Source: Steroidobacteraceae bacterium | Lineage (GTDB): Bacteria > Pseudomonadota > Gammaproteobacteria > Steroidobacterales > Steroidobacteraceae | NCBI GenBank assembly: GCA_041395505.1 | Contig: JAWLAG010000002.1 | Span: 439,001-503,000, forward strand | Length of the DNA stretch: 64,000 nt | Direction: 5' to 3' | Part shown: one piece after another, positions 45,853 to 53,515 of the stretch | How the letters are laid out: every line of letters starts with the position of its first letter | Position numbering within the stretch: position 1 is the first letter of the stretch | The notes under the pieces: model-generated | Databases searched by the model: none | Told to the model about the DNA's origin: nothing | What the model saw: only the letters and a program-made list of their open reading frames with translations | Translations under genes and position numbers: made by a program

Positions 45853-47397
45853 TCAGCCGAACTGCCTGGCGAGGTGTTCGGCCTGCCGCAATGCCAACGC
45901 GACTATCGTGAGAGTAGGGTTTTCGCAACCAGCCGTCGGGAACAGGCTGCCGTCGCAGACGTAGAGATTTTCGATATCGTGCGTTTGTCCCCAATGGTTG
46001 CACACGCTTGTTCTCGGATTCCTGCCCATGCGCGCCGTGCCCATATTGTGGGTAGCCGGAAACACACCGATCATGTCAAAGACGTCGATGGCACCCAGGG
46101 ACTGATAGATGGCACGTGCCTTTTGAAGTGCGAACGACCGCAGGGCAACCGAATTGGGGTGATTGTCGTAGCGGACGACGGGCACCGGTAGTCCGTAGCC
46201 ATCCTTCAACGTAGCGTGCAGCGTAATGCGGTTGGTCGCCGCCGGAAAATCTTCACCGTGAATCAGCATGGCGGCGAGACTGTCATACCGTTCGAGGACC
46301 GAAGTGATTCGCTCGCCCCACACTCCCGGCATGAGGAGTCGCGCGAATATCTCGGGGGTAAACGGTACTGTCTCGAACAACACACCGCCGAGAAAGCCCC
46401 GTTTCGGGTCGCTGTGTGCCTCATCTGCAACCAGCCCGGCCTGGTGCGTGCCGCGGTGCAAATGCACCTTGCCCGGCATGACGCCGACAGCCGCCGCAAC
46501 CACATGATGCATGTAGTTCCGGCCTACCTGGTCGCTCGAGTTCGCAATACCGTTCGGGAACCGGCTGCTCGTCGAGTTCAACAATAGTCGCGTCGTCTCA
46601 ACCGCATTGCCGGCGACACAGACTGCCTTGGCCGCCTGAAAAATGCTCGTGCCTTCGCGATCCAGGTACTCGACGCCGGTTGCGCGGCCCTTGTCGTCGT
46701 GAACGATGCGGGTGACCATGCACTGCTCACGAAGTTCGAAACTGTCCGTCGCCTCGGCCTTGGGAATTTCCGACGCATAGGTCGACCACTTGGCGCCAAT
46801 CGCGCAACCGCTGGTGCAGAAGCCCAGCTGCTGACAGCCTGGGCGGCCGTCGCGCGGAGCCGGGTTGATCGCGACATGGTTTGTCGAAATTTGCCTGTAG
46901 CCGATTTTGCGCGCGCCCGCTTCGAGAACCCTGTAGTTGTTGTTTCCGGGCAGGAATCCGATATCGCCCGTACCCGTGACGCCCATTCGATTCTCGGCAA
47001 GCGCATACCAGGGCGTCAGTTCGTCGTAACGCAACGGCCAGTCTTCGATTGTCGTGCCATCGACGTCACCGTAGGTGGAGCGCGCCTTCAGTTCGTGCGG
47101 CTGCAGGCGAAGACTGGTGCCTGTCCAGTGCATCGTCGTTCCGCCGACGGTCTTGCAGTGCCAGACGGGAAACGGTGGCACCGCATCCCCCTCGCCCAGT
47201 CGCCGGTCCTGCCAGGTAATGCGCTCGAACATCTTCGCTTCATCAGTGACAATTTCGCCAGGTTCGAGTCGACGTCCGGCTTCCAGGCAAACCACGGGCA
47301 TGCCTCGCTGTGCAAGCTCGTTGCTGATGACTCCACCACTTGCCCCGGAGCCGATGACCACGATGACCGATGCATCCCGCGTATCGAATTGCCTCAT
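45853..47397 (-). CDS. GMC-family FAD oxidoreductase (gluconate dehydrogenase large-subunit type)
   Basis: A 514-residue flavoprotein that oxidises an alcohol or sugar. ASVIVVIGSGASGGVISNEL is the FAD motif, KTVGGTTMHWTGTSLRLQ is the GMC flavin-site loop, and CQQLGFCTSGCAIGAKW contains Cys residues like those in membrane gluconate/fructose dehydrogenase large subunits. FPATHNMGTARMG holds the catalytic His/Asn region. The start at 47397 overlaps the stop of the small-subunit gene (ATGA). No cytochrome c subunit gene is adjacent, so the electron acceptor is unclear. An alcohol released by the sulfatase is a possible substrate. Confidence 0.9.
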   Translation of the reverse strand: MRQFDTRDASVIVVIGSGASGGVISNELAQRGMPVVCLEAGRRLEPGEIVTDEAKMFERITWQDRRLGEGDAVPPFPVWHCKTVGGTTMHWTGTSLRLQPHELKARSTYGDVDGTTIEDWPLRYDELTPWYALAENRMGVTGTGDIGFLPGNNNYRVLEAGARKIGYRQISTNHVAINPAPRDGRPGCQQLGFCTSGCAIGAKWSTYASEIPKAEATDSFELREQCMVTRIVHDDKGRATGVEYLDREGTSIFQAAKAVCVAGNAVETTRLLLNSTSSRFPNGIANSSDQVGRNYMHHVVAAAVGVMPGKVHLHRGTHQAGLVADEAHSDPKRGFLGGVLFETVPFTPEIFARLLMPGVWGERITSVLERYDSLAAMLIHGEDFPAATNRITLHATLKDGYGLPVPVVRYDNHPNSVALRSFALQKARAIYQSLGAIDVFDMIGVFPATHNMGTARMGRNPRTSVCNHWGQTHDIENLYVCDGSLFPTAGCENPTLTIVALALRQAEHLARQFG

Positions 47398-47927
47398 CAG
47401 ACTGCCTCGACTGCAGCGTTCGGAAGCCAATCGATATCGTCAAACCCCCGCTTCAGGTAACCGCCGAACTCCAGCGATGAACCCTCATAACCGATCATCG
47501 CCCAGATGTCCGGATGCCTGTAGATCGTGTTGAGCGATGTTTGCAGCAGCGGATCGAACCACGGTTTGTCCTGAAGATTCTCAAGAATGGCGACTTTCGT
47601 CGCAGCGGATTCGTCCAACCATCCAGCCGCGGACCGTGCATCGAGATCGTCGACCGCCGCGACGAGTAGCTTCCTCGTGTCGTCGTTGCCCGACGCCATT
47701 CCATCCAGGGTTGCGATCACATCGAGGTAGGGCGTATCGGGTGCATCGGCGTGGGGAAACAAGGCCCGGGATACCCCAAACAGTGTTTTCGCCTGGCGTG
47801 CCGACAATGACTTGTACGTGGGCTCGACTGAGGCTGCATCCTTCGTCGAACACCCCGACAGCAGTGAGTTCGCGAGGGGTCCCAGAGCGACAAGCGCGGC
47901 CGAGCCGACAAATCTTCTGCGATCCAC
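47397..47927 (-). CDS. Gluconate 2-dehydrogenase subunit 3-family protein
   Basis: A 176-residue small subunit that accompanies GMC dehydrogenases and carries a Tat signal (DRRRFVGSAALVALGPLAN) which can bring the partner flavoprotein to the periplasm. TLFGVSRALFPHADAPDTPYLDV is the family's signature start, and HPDIWAMIGYEGSSLEFGGYLKRGF the C-terminal signature. The following LLSGCST could also act as a lipobox. It precedes and overlaps the large-subunit gene, so both should be made in equal amounts. Confidence 0.88.
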   Translation of the reverse strand: MDRRRFVGSAALVALGPLANSLLSGCSTKDAASVEPTYKSLSARQAKTLFGVSRALFPHADAPDTPYLDVIATLDGMASGNDDTRKLLVAAVDDLDARSAAGWLDESAATKVAILENLQDKPWFDPLLQTSLNTIYRHPDIWAMIGYEGSSLEFGGYLKRGFDDIDWLPNAAVEAV

Positions 47928-48037
47928 GGGCAGCTCCTTGTGGTTGCGGCTGTCTTCGCACCCTCAGGATACGCTATACAGCAAAGTTTTGGGTGTAAAG
48001 CATTTGTCCGGTCGACGTCCACTCGCCCAACGCAGGG

Positions 48038-49651
48038 TCACGACAGCGCTATCTCGTGTTCGAACAGCGGCTGCATGGTTTGAATTCGCGCAACGGATTC
48101 TTCGCGTAACCAGCCGAAGAAGCGAACCTTCATGCTCCGGCGCGTGACGTCGATGATCGAGAATCCGTTCTTCTCGAGCGGCGCAAGTAATTCCTCGACA
48201 CGCAGGGCGCCTGGTACGGTCGCGCCGGTGCCGCGAAAACGGCTTGGGAACCCCGGTCCCGTGGCGCCAATCGGTCCGACACATAGCGCATGGACCGGAT
48301 TTTCGCTGAACTTCAACTCGCCGCTCGCAGTGATCTGACCGCAGGCCAACGCATGAATGTCGCCCGACATGATGAGCGCCGGCCGCGAGTGCTGCTTCGC
48401 CAGCATCTCCACGATGCGCTGATGCTGATGCCACCAGCCGCCCGGCCAATACGGCTTCGGCGTAGTCGTGCCCAACGAACCATTTGACTGCAGCACATCG
48501 GGATACCATTCGCCCCATTTCCCCGCAGACCAGCCGAGCGGCGTGGAGGGAATATGGGCGAGATGCGCAGTGTCTGTCGCCGTGGTCCTGCGGGCAAGCC
48601 AAGCCTCGACTTCCGGAGGCACCATGGTTGCTACCGGTCCCTGGAGCGACACGTAACGCTTGGTATCGTAAAGAAGGGCTTCGAACAGCTTGCCGTAGCG
48701 CAATGTGCCAAAGGACTCGGAGAGATCGTCGGCCCGGCAGGTCAACGCGCCCGGGAGCCAGTTGTCGCGGGTTTGATCCGGCAGGAATTCGGGATAGTAG
48801 AGGCGTTGCGTTGCCCGCGCCGCGTTCAACATGTGCCGATCCGGTGGCAGCGTGAAGAAGTCTTCGTGCGCTTCGTCATTCTCAAACATGTCGTGGTCAT
48901 CACTGAGGAAAAATGACGGCACCGAGCGCAACATTACCCCGTAGAGCAGAGCTATCTGGTCGTCGACAATACGCTTCAGGACAGGCTCGTTGCTGGTCCC
49001 GAGTACCGGCTTGCCCCGGTCCATTGCACCGTATTCCTCGAACAGCTCGAGCCACGGTGCACGAAACCACTCCGGCTTGTTGCGCGTCGTTCGCTGATCC
49101 CAATAGATGTGATCACCATTGGCGACAACGACATCCGGATTGAAGTCGAGTCCGCGTTGCAGCAAGCGTCGGCGCTCGTCCATGCTCAGGAAAAAGGTCT
49201 CACCGTTTGCCATTTTCAGGCGCTCATTGCCGCCCGCACAGGTGTAGGTGAGAATGCGAAGCTGTTCGACATCGGCGCCCGGGGCGGGAAAGGTCCTGAG
49301 CCGCCACGAGTCGGTTCGCTTGCCGTTGTCCTCCTGTTCGAGGCGTAGCTCGTATTCGGTCGCGGGCTGCAAGCCCTTTGCCCGGAATTGCCAGAATCGG
49401 CCGGCGGTGTCGGTCATTGTTCCGTCAATCGCGACGTCGCCGACCCGCAACCGGGGTGCGATGCGGCGCGAATCACGGAAAGATGCCTTGATCAGGATCT
49501 GCTCGTGGTTGGCGCTCGGAATCAGATGAACGAGGTCGGCTTGATACCAGTCTTGCCTTGCCTGCATCGAGGCCGCATGAATCCTGCCGCAGATCAGCGA
49601 GGGGGGTACGGCGGCAATCATGCCCAGGGCGCGTCTTCTTGATAGGTTCAT
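48038..49651 (-). CDS. PhoD-like secreted phosphatase/phosphodiesterase (copy 2)
   Basis: A 537-residue paralog of the protein encoded at 31525-33135. MNLSRRRALGMIAAVPPSL is a Tat-type signal. LTYTCAGGNERL, VANGDHIYWDQ, LSDDHDMFENDEAHEDF and MSGDIHALACGQ are the metal-site blocks, and PSTPLGWSAGKWGEWYPD is shared with copy 1. I start at the ATG at 49651, with AGGCAGGA upstream. The gene is preceded by the perfect AT-rich palindrome at 49715-49736, 50 bases before the start from the half-site, so it is probably under the same control as the alkylsulfatase-like gene. Confidence 0.87.
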   Translation of the reverse strand: MNLSRRRALGMIAAVPPSLICGRIHAASMQARQDWYQADLVHLIPSANHEQILIKASFRDSRRIAPRLRVGDVAIDGTMTDTAGRFWQFRAKGLQPATEYELRLEQEDNGKRTDSWRLRTFPAPGADVEQLRILTYTCAGGNERLKMANGETFFLSMDERRRLLQRGLDFNPDVVVANGDHIYWDQRTTRNKPEWFRAPWLELFEEYGAMDRGKPVLGTSNEPVLKRIVDDQIALLYGVMLRSVPSFFLSDDHDMFENDEAHEDFFTLPPDRHMLNAARATQRLYYPEFLPDQTRDNWLPGALTCRADDLSESFGTLRYGKLFEALLYDTKRYVSLQGPVATMVPPEVEAWLARRTTATDTAHLAHIPSTPLGWSAGKWGEWYPDVLQSNGSLGTTTPKPYWPGGWWHQHQRIVEMLAKQHSRPALIMSGDIHALACGQITASGELKFSENPVHALCVGPIGATGPGFPSRFRGTGATVPGALRVEELLAPLEKNGFSIIDVTRRSMKVRFFGWLREESVARIQTMQPLFEHEIALS

Positions 49652-49700
49652 CAGTCCTGCCTCTCCGGGTTGTCCGCCTGGACCAGGCCAGCCCACGCCG

Positions 49701-49736
49701 TTATTTTACACTATATTATTTTAGATATAAAATAAT
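49701..49736. promoter_or_regulatory. Perfect AT-rich palindromic operator between phosphatase and cupin genes
   Basis: ATTATTTTA-GATA-TAAAATAAT (49715-49736) is a 22-base palindrome with exact 9-bp arms. An extra TTATTTTA at 49701-49708 is again exactly 15 bases from the copy in the palindrome. It sits between divergent genes and could control both. Confidence 0.7.
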
Positions 49737-49787
49737 GACCAGGTGCCCGTGGTGCATGCATATGATCTGTGGACGAAAGGAATTGGC

Positions 49788-50483
49788 ATGACCAGCAAGC
49801 GAGCAGGATCCGCCCTGCGCGCATTGCCGCTCCTGTTGGTTGCGACGGGCGGCTGCAACGCAAATCGCGTCCAGAACTGGGTGCCGGTTTACGACGAGCC
49901 GAGGCACCGGCTGGCATTCGAGAATGATGAGGTCATGATCCTCGACGTGGACCTCCCTCCAGGGTATGTGAGCCTGTATCACAAGCACGAACTGGACCTG
50001 CTGTACGTCACCATCTCGGGTTCGCGGGTCTGGGCACAGCCGCTGGGCGCGGAAAGACGTGAGGCTGATGTGCCGACCGGCGACCTGAGGTTCAGCTCCG
50101 ACAACCATCCGCTACCACATATCCACCGTGTCGGAAATATCGGCACGACGCCGTTTCACGTCATCGGCGTAGGTATCAAACGCGCCTCCACCCGACAGAC
50201 GAATGCGCTCAGCGGAGACCTGTCCGGAATGCACAAATCGACGGAGAAGCCGGGCGCAGTCGTCTTCAGTATGCAGTTGGGTCCCGGGGAAAGAACCGGC
50301 GAACATCGGCACGACTCATCGTTCGCCACGGTTTTCCTCACGGCCGGGAAGCTGGCCGCACCCGATGGGAGCATCGTCGACGTTTCGGCCGCGGATTATC
50401 GATGGCAACCCGCCGGGACAGTGCATCGCTACGAGAATGCAGGCACCGGGCCAGTACAGATTGTGGAAGTGGTGACGCGCTGA
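49788..50483 (+). CDS. Exported cupin-domain protein
   Basis: A 231-residue protein with an N-terminal export signal (LRALPLLLVATGGC, possibly a lipoprotein although the lipobox is not ideal). Two cupin-like halves are visible: DVDLPPGYVSLYHKHELDLLYVTISG and MQLGPGERTGEHRHDSSFATVFLTAGK. These supply His/Glu metal ligands. The start is the ATG at 49788 with AAGGAAT upstream. It is divergent from the PhoD-like gene and shares the palindromic operator. The role is not known; it could be a binding protein or an isomerase. Confidence 0.75.
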   Translation: MTSKRAGSALRALPLLLVATGGCNANRVQNWVPVYDEPRHRLAFENDEVMILDVDLPPGYVSLYHKHELDLLYVTISGSRVWAQPLGAERREADVPTGDLRFSSDNHPLPHIHRVGNIGTTPFHVIGVGIKRASTRQTNALSGDLSGMHKSTEKPGAVVFSMQLGPGERTGEHRHDSSFATVFLTAGKLAAPDGSIVDVSAADYRWQPAGTVHRYENAGTGPVQIVEVVTR

Positions 50484-50528
50484 AAGACCGTTGAACGGTT
50501 GCTCGGCGGCCGGCCGCGACCGACCAGA

Positions 50529-52238
50529 CTATTCAGCCTCGATGATCGGATAAGCGGCGCGCCAGCGCTCGCTTTCAAGTCTTCCGGGCACACTTCGGGT
50601 ATCTTCGATCCGAGCGACACCATCGGCAATGGCTTGCTGCGCCACGGCCTCGGCCACCACACCGCAGACATCCCACAGTCGTGGCAAGTCGGGCAGCAAC
50701 CGCCTTTGCGCCATTTCGGCGTCGGTTACGCAGGCCGCCAATGCCGTGCTCGCGGCGCCAATCATGCTGCCGGTAATTTCCCTCGCATTGCAAATCATCG
50801 CTCCGAGGCCAATGCCCGGGAATACGAATACATTGTTGGCCTGGCTCACGGGCCTGAGACCGCTTTCGGTAGCAACCGGATCGAAAGGGCTGCCTGTCGC
50901 ATAGAGCGCAGTTCCCCCGGTCCATCGTTCGAGGTCAGCGGGCAAGGCTTCTGTCAGAGCCGTCGGATTCGACATGGGCAATATGATGGGCCGCCCAGCG
51001 CCTGCTGCCATGGCGCGCACGACCTGCTCATCGAAGACGCCGGATTGCCCCGACGCACCTATAAGCGCGCTCGGTCGAAACGCGCTCACGACGGCTGTCA
51101 GCGACGCATGATTCGCTGGCGCCAATCCCAGCGACGCCACGCGTTCGGCAGGCCAGGCGAGCTCGCACTTGTATGATTCCAGTCCCGGGCGATCCGTGCT
51201 GATGACACCGCGGCTGTCCATGACGAGAATTGCGCTCGCCTGACCGTCTTCGCTCATCCCTTCATGCTGCAATTGCCGTCGCCACTGCCGGGCGATACCG
51301 AGACCCGCGGCACCAGCCCCGTAGATGAGTACGCGGCTTCTGTCGAGAGGCACGCCCGTGATGCGATGCGCCACCCGCATGCAGGCACTGGCGACGGCGC
51401 CGGTCCCCTGTATATCGTCATTGAACGATGGCAACACCGTGCGATAGCGGTCGAGGACGGCAAGCGCATTGTGCTTGCTCAGGTCTTCCCATTGAATGAT
51501 GACATCGGGAAATACCGCGCGTGCCGCGCCCACGAACTCCTCGACGAACGCCTGGTAGGCGTCACCGCGCAATCGCGCGCTGCGATAGCCGAGATACAGC
51601 GGGTCATCCAGCAGTGCCCGATTGTCCGTGCCGACATCGAGCGAAATCGGCAATGTTCTGGCGGGGTGTATTCCGGCACCCACGCAGTACAGCGCCAACT
51701 TGCCGACGCTGATGGCCATGCCGCCGGCGCCCTGGTCGCCGATGCCCAGTATCGCTTCGTTATCCGTCACGACCATGAGACGAACACCGGCATACGGCGC
51801 GGCAGCGCGAATGACTTCCTCCATGCGGCCCAGGTGATCAGGAGTTATGAATAGCCCGCGGCCGCGTCGAAATACGTGCGAGTAGTGCTGACACGCTTTG
51901 CCGACGGTCGGCGTATAGACAATCGGCATCAGTGATTCAAGATGCAGGCTCAGGACTTTGTAGAACAGCACCTCATTGCGATCCTGCAGCGCCGCGAGGT
52001 CCAGGTAGCGGGCGAAAGCGTCGCGCTCGCCGCCCATCGATTCGACAATGCGCCGCGCCTGGGTATCGATATCGTTGTACTGGGCAGGGAGCAGCGCCTC
52101 GATTCCCAGGCGGCGTCGCTCTTCGCGCGTAAAGCCAGTCCCTTTGTTGTACAGCGGGAAGCGCAGCAGGTCCGTGCCGCGCCGTTTTACTCGCAGCCGA
52201 TCACCGCTTAACGAGCGCCGCAGATCGAAAACTTCCAT
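50529..52238 (-). CDS. NAD-dependent malic enzyme
   Basis: This oxidatively decarboxylates malate to pyruvate and CO2. The 569-residue size is that of the MaeA/SfcA type. LMPIVYTPTVGKACQHYSHV is the malic enzyme N-terminal signature with the catalytic Tyr. VTDNEAILGIGDQGAGGMAI and FNDDIQGTGAVASA hold the metal and nucleotide residues, and VLIYGAGAAGLGIARQW is the dinucleotide site. The start is the ATG at 52238, 12 bases after the transporter stop; the frame upstream of it is the transporter gene read wrongly. It could take fumarate-derived malate from the maleate route to pyruvate. Confidence 0.93.
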   Translation of the reverse strand: MEVFDLRRSLSGDRLRVKRRGTDLLRFPLYNKGTGFTREERRRLGIEALLPAQYNDIDTQARRIVESMGGERDAFARYLDLAALQDRNEVLFYKVLSLHLESLMPIVYTPTVGKACQHYSHVFRRGRGLFITPDHLGRMEEVIRAAAPYAGVRLMVVTDNEAILGIGDQGAGGMAISVGKLALYCVGAGIHPARTLPISLDVGTDNRALLDDPLYLGYRSARLRGDAYQAFVEEFVGAARAVFPDVIIQWEDLSKHNALAVLDRYRTVLPSFNDDIQGTGAVASACMRVAHRITGVPLDRSRVLIYGAGAAGLGIARQWRRQLQHEGMSEDGQASAILVMDSRGVISTDRPGLESYKCELAWPAERVASLGLAPANHASLTAVVSAFRPSALIGASGQSGVFDEQVVRAMAAGAGRPIILPMSNPTALTEALPADLERWTGGTALYATGSPFDPVATESGLRPVSQANNVFVFPGIGLGAMICNAREITGSMIGAASTALAACVTDAEMAQRRLLPDLPRLWDVCGVVAEAVAQQAIADGVARIEDTRSVPGRLESERWRAAYPIIEAE

Positions 52239-52249
52239 TGTGAGGGCGA

Positions 52250-53515
52250 TCAGCCGCCAGCGCGTATCGAGAAATAGATGACTAGCAGAGCGACCATAGC
52301 ACCGATTCCCGCCATACTGTAGCTGCGCATGAATCTGCCGGGGCGCTGGTAGGGGGGAACGTCCGGACCGAGCATCGCGGAGTGATTGAGCCATGCATAC
52401 AGTGGCCCCGTAACGAACACAATGAGCGCAGCCAGATCGATGAAAGCCGCAAAGGCACTCATGAACAAGGCAAGCACCATCAGTACGGCAACAATCAAAC
52501 CAACGACCGCCACGTCGTATACGGGCATACCGCGCAGCTTGCCGCTGCGCTCCGGCCAGCGCGCAAGGACGAGCGCTTCGATCACCCTCGGATAGGCATC
52601 GAGCAAGGTCATCAGCGTAGAGAGCATGACGGCCGCGGCGGCAACTCCGATGATGGGGTATGCCCACGAACCGATGGTCGCCGTGAACAGACTGATGACC
52701 TGGTTCGCGAATCCCGCAGGATCCTGGGCGAATTTCTGGCCACTGCCGTACATGACCGCGGCGCCCAGCAACATGAACGCAAGGGCCAGTATCACCGAGA
52801 TTCCAAATCCAATGTTGAAATCGAGCCGGCTCTGCGCCGGCGTCAACGGTGTCGCCGACAGCCGGGCCTTCTGCCGCGTCCATAACGACTGGATGACGCA
52901 GGCATCCATCGGCGAAGGCATGAAGCCCATCAGCGCTACGACGAATGCGATTGACTGGGCATTGAATTTCGCTGGCAGAAAATCCGCCGGCGTCACATGG
53001 ATGCGCGAAATGACCACCGCAATCGTGATGACGATGAGGACGGTAAACAAGACGACGACAGCCTTGGTGACCATTTCAAGCATTCGATATTTGCCGCTCA
53101 ACAGCAGCACTGCGCAGCCACCGAGCAGAATGGCCGTCACCGCAAGATCGCTGATCCCGAGTCCGAGCGTCGCCTTCAACAGTCCGGCAGTCGCTATGGT
53201 CACGGCGGCAACCGCAAACGGCATGGTCAGAATCTGCGCCAGCGCATATGAGTAGAAAATAACCCTGCCGCGGTCGCGATAATTCTCGATCAACGACTTG
53301 CCGGTCGCCGCGGCATACTCGCCGCCAAACCGCAACGCGGGATACTTGATCGCGCAGGCGACTATGATCGCCGCTGTCATGGCCAGGTAATAATTTGCAC
53401 CGGCCCGGGTTGCCTGGACGAGATGCGAGATTCCGACCGCGGCACCGGCGTAGAGTATGCCCGGACCCAGTTGGCTCCAGCGCAGTCGCGCACGACCGGT
53501 AACTTCAGTGTTCAT
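52250..53515 (-). CDS. Nramp-superfamily transporter lacking canonical metal motifs
   Basis: A 421-residue, roughly eleven-helix transporter of the Nramp/MntH superfamily. In Nramp proteins helix 1 has D-P-G-N and helix 6 has M-P-H, which bind the transition metal. Here helix 1 is GPGILYAGAAVGISHLVQA, with no Asp or Asn, and helix 6 is MGFMPSPMDACVI, with M-P-S. Transition-metal transport is therefore doubtful. The substrate may be Mg, another ion or an organic solute. It overlaps the arylsulfatase gene by eleven bases and precedes the malic enzyme gene, forming a three-gene operon. Confidence 0.82.
   Translation of the reverse strand: MNTEVTGRARLRWSQLGPGILYAGAAVGISHLVQATRAGANYYLAMTAAIIVACAIKYPALRFGGEYAAATGKSLIENYRDRGRVIFYSYALAQILTMPFAVAAVTIATAGLLKATLGLGISDLAVTAILLGGCAVLLLSGKYRMLEMVTKAVVVLFTVLIVITIAVVISRIHVTPADFLPAKFNAQSIAFVVALMGFMPSPMDACVIQSLWTRQKARLSATPLTPAQSRLDFNIGFGISVILALAFMLLGAAVMYGSGQKFAQDPAGFANQVISLFTATIGSWAYPIIGVAAAAVMLSTLMTLLDAYPRVIEALVLARWPERSGKLRGMPVYDVAVVGLIVAVLMVLALFMSAFAAFIDLAALIVFVTGPLYAWLNHSAMLGPDVPPYQRPGRFMRSYSMAGIGAMVALLVIYFSIRAGG

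Noticed and set aside
52239..52883. N-terminal extension of malic enzyme to 784 codons
   Set aside because: It is shadow coding of the Nramp-like transporter gene. The family length is matched from the ATG at 52238.
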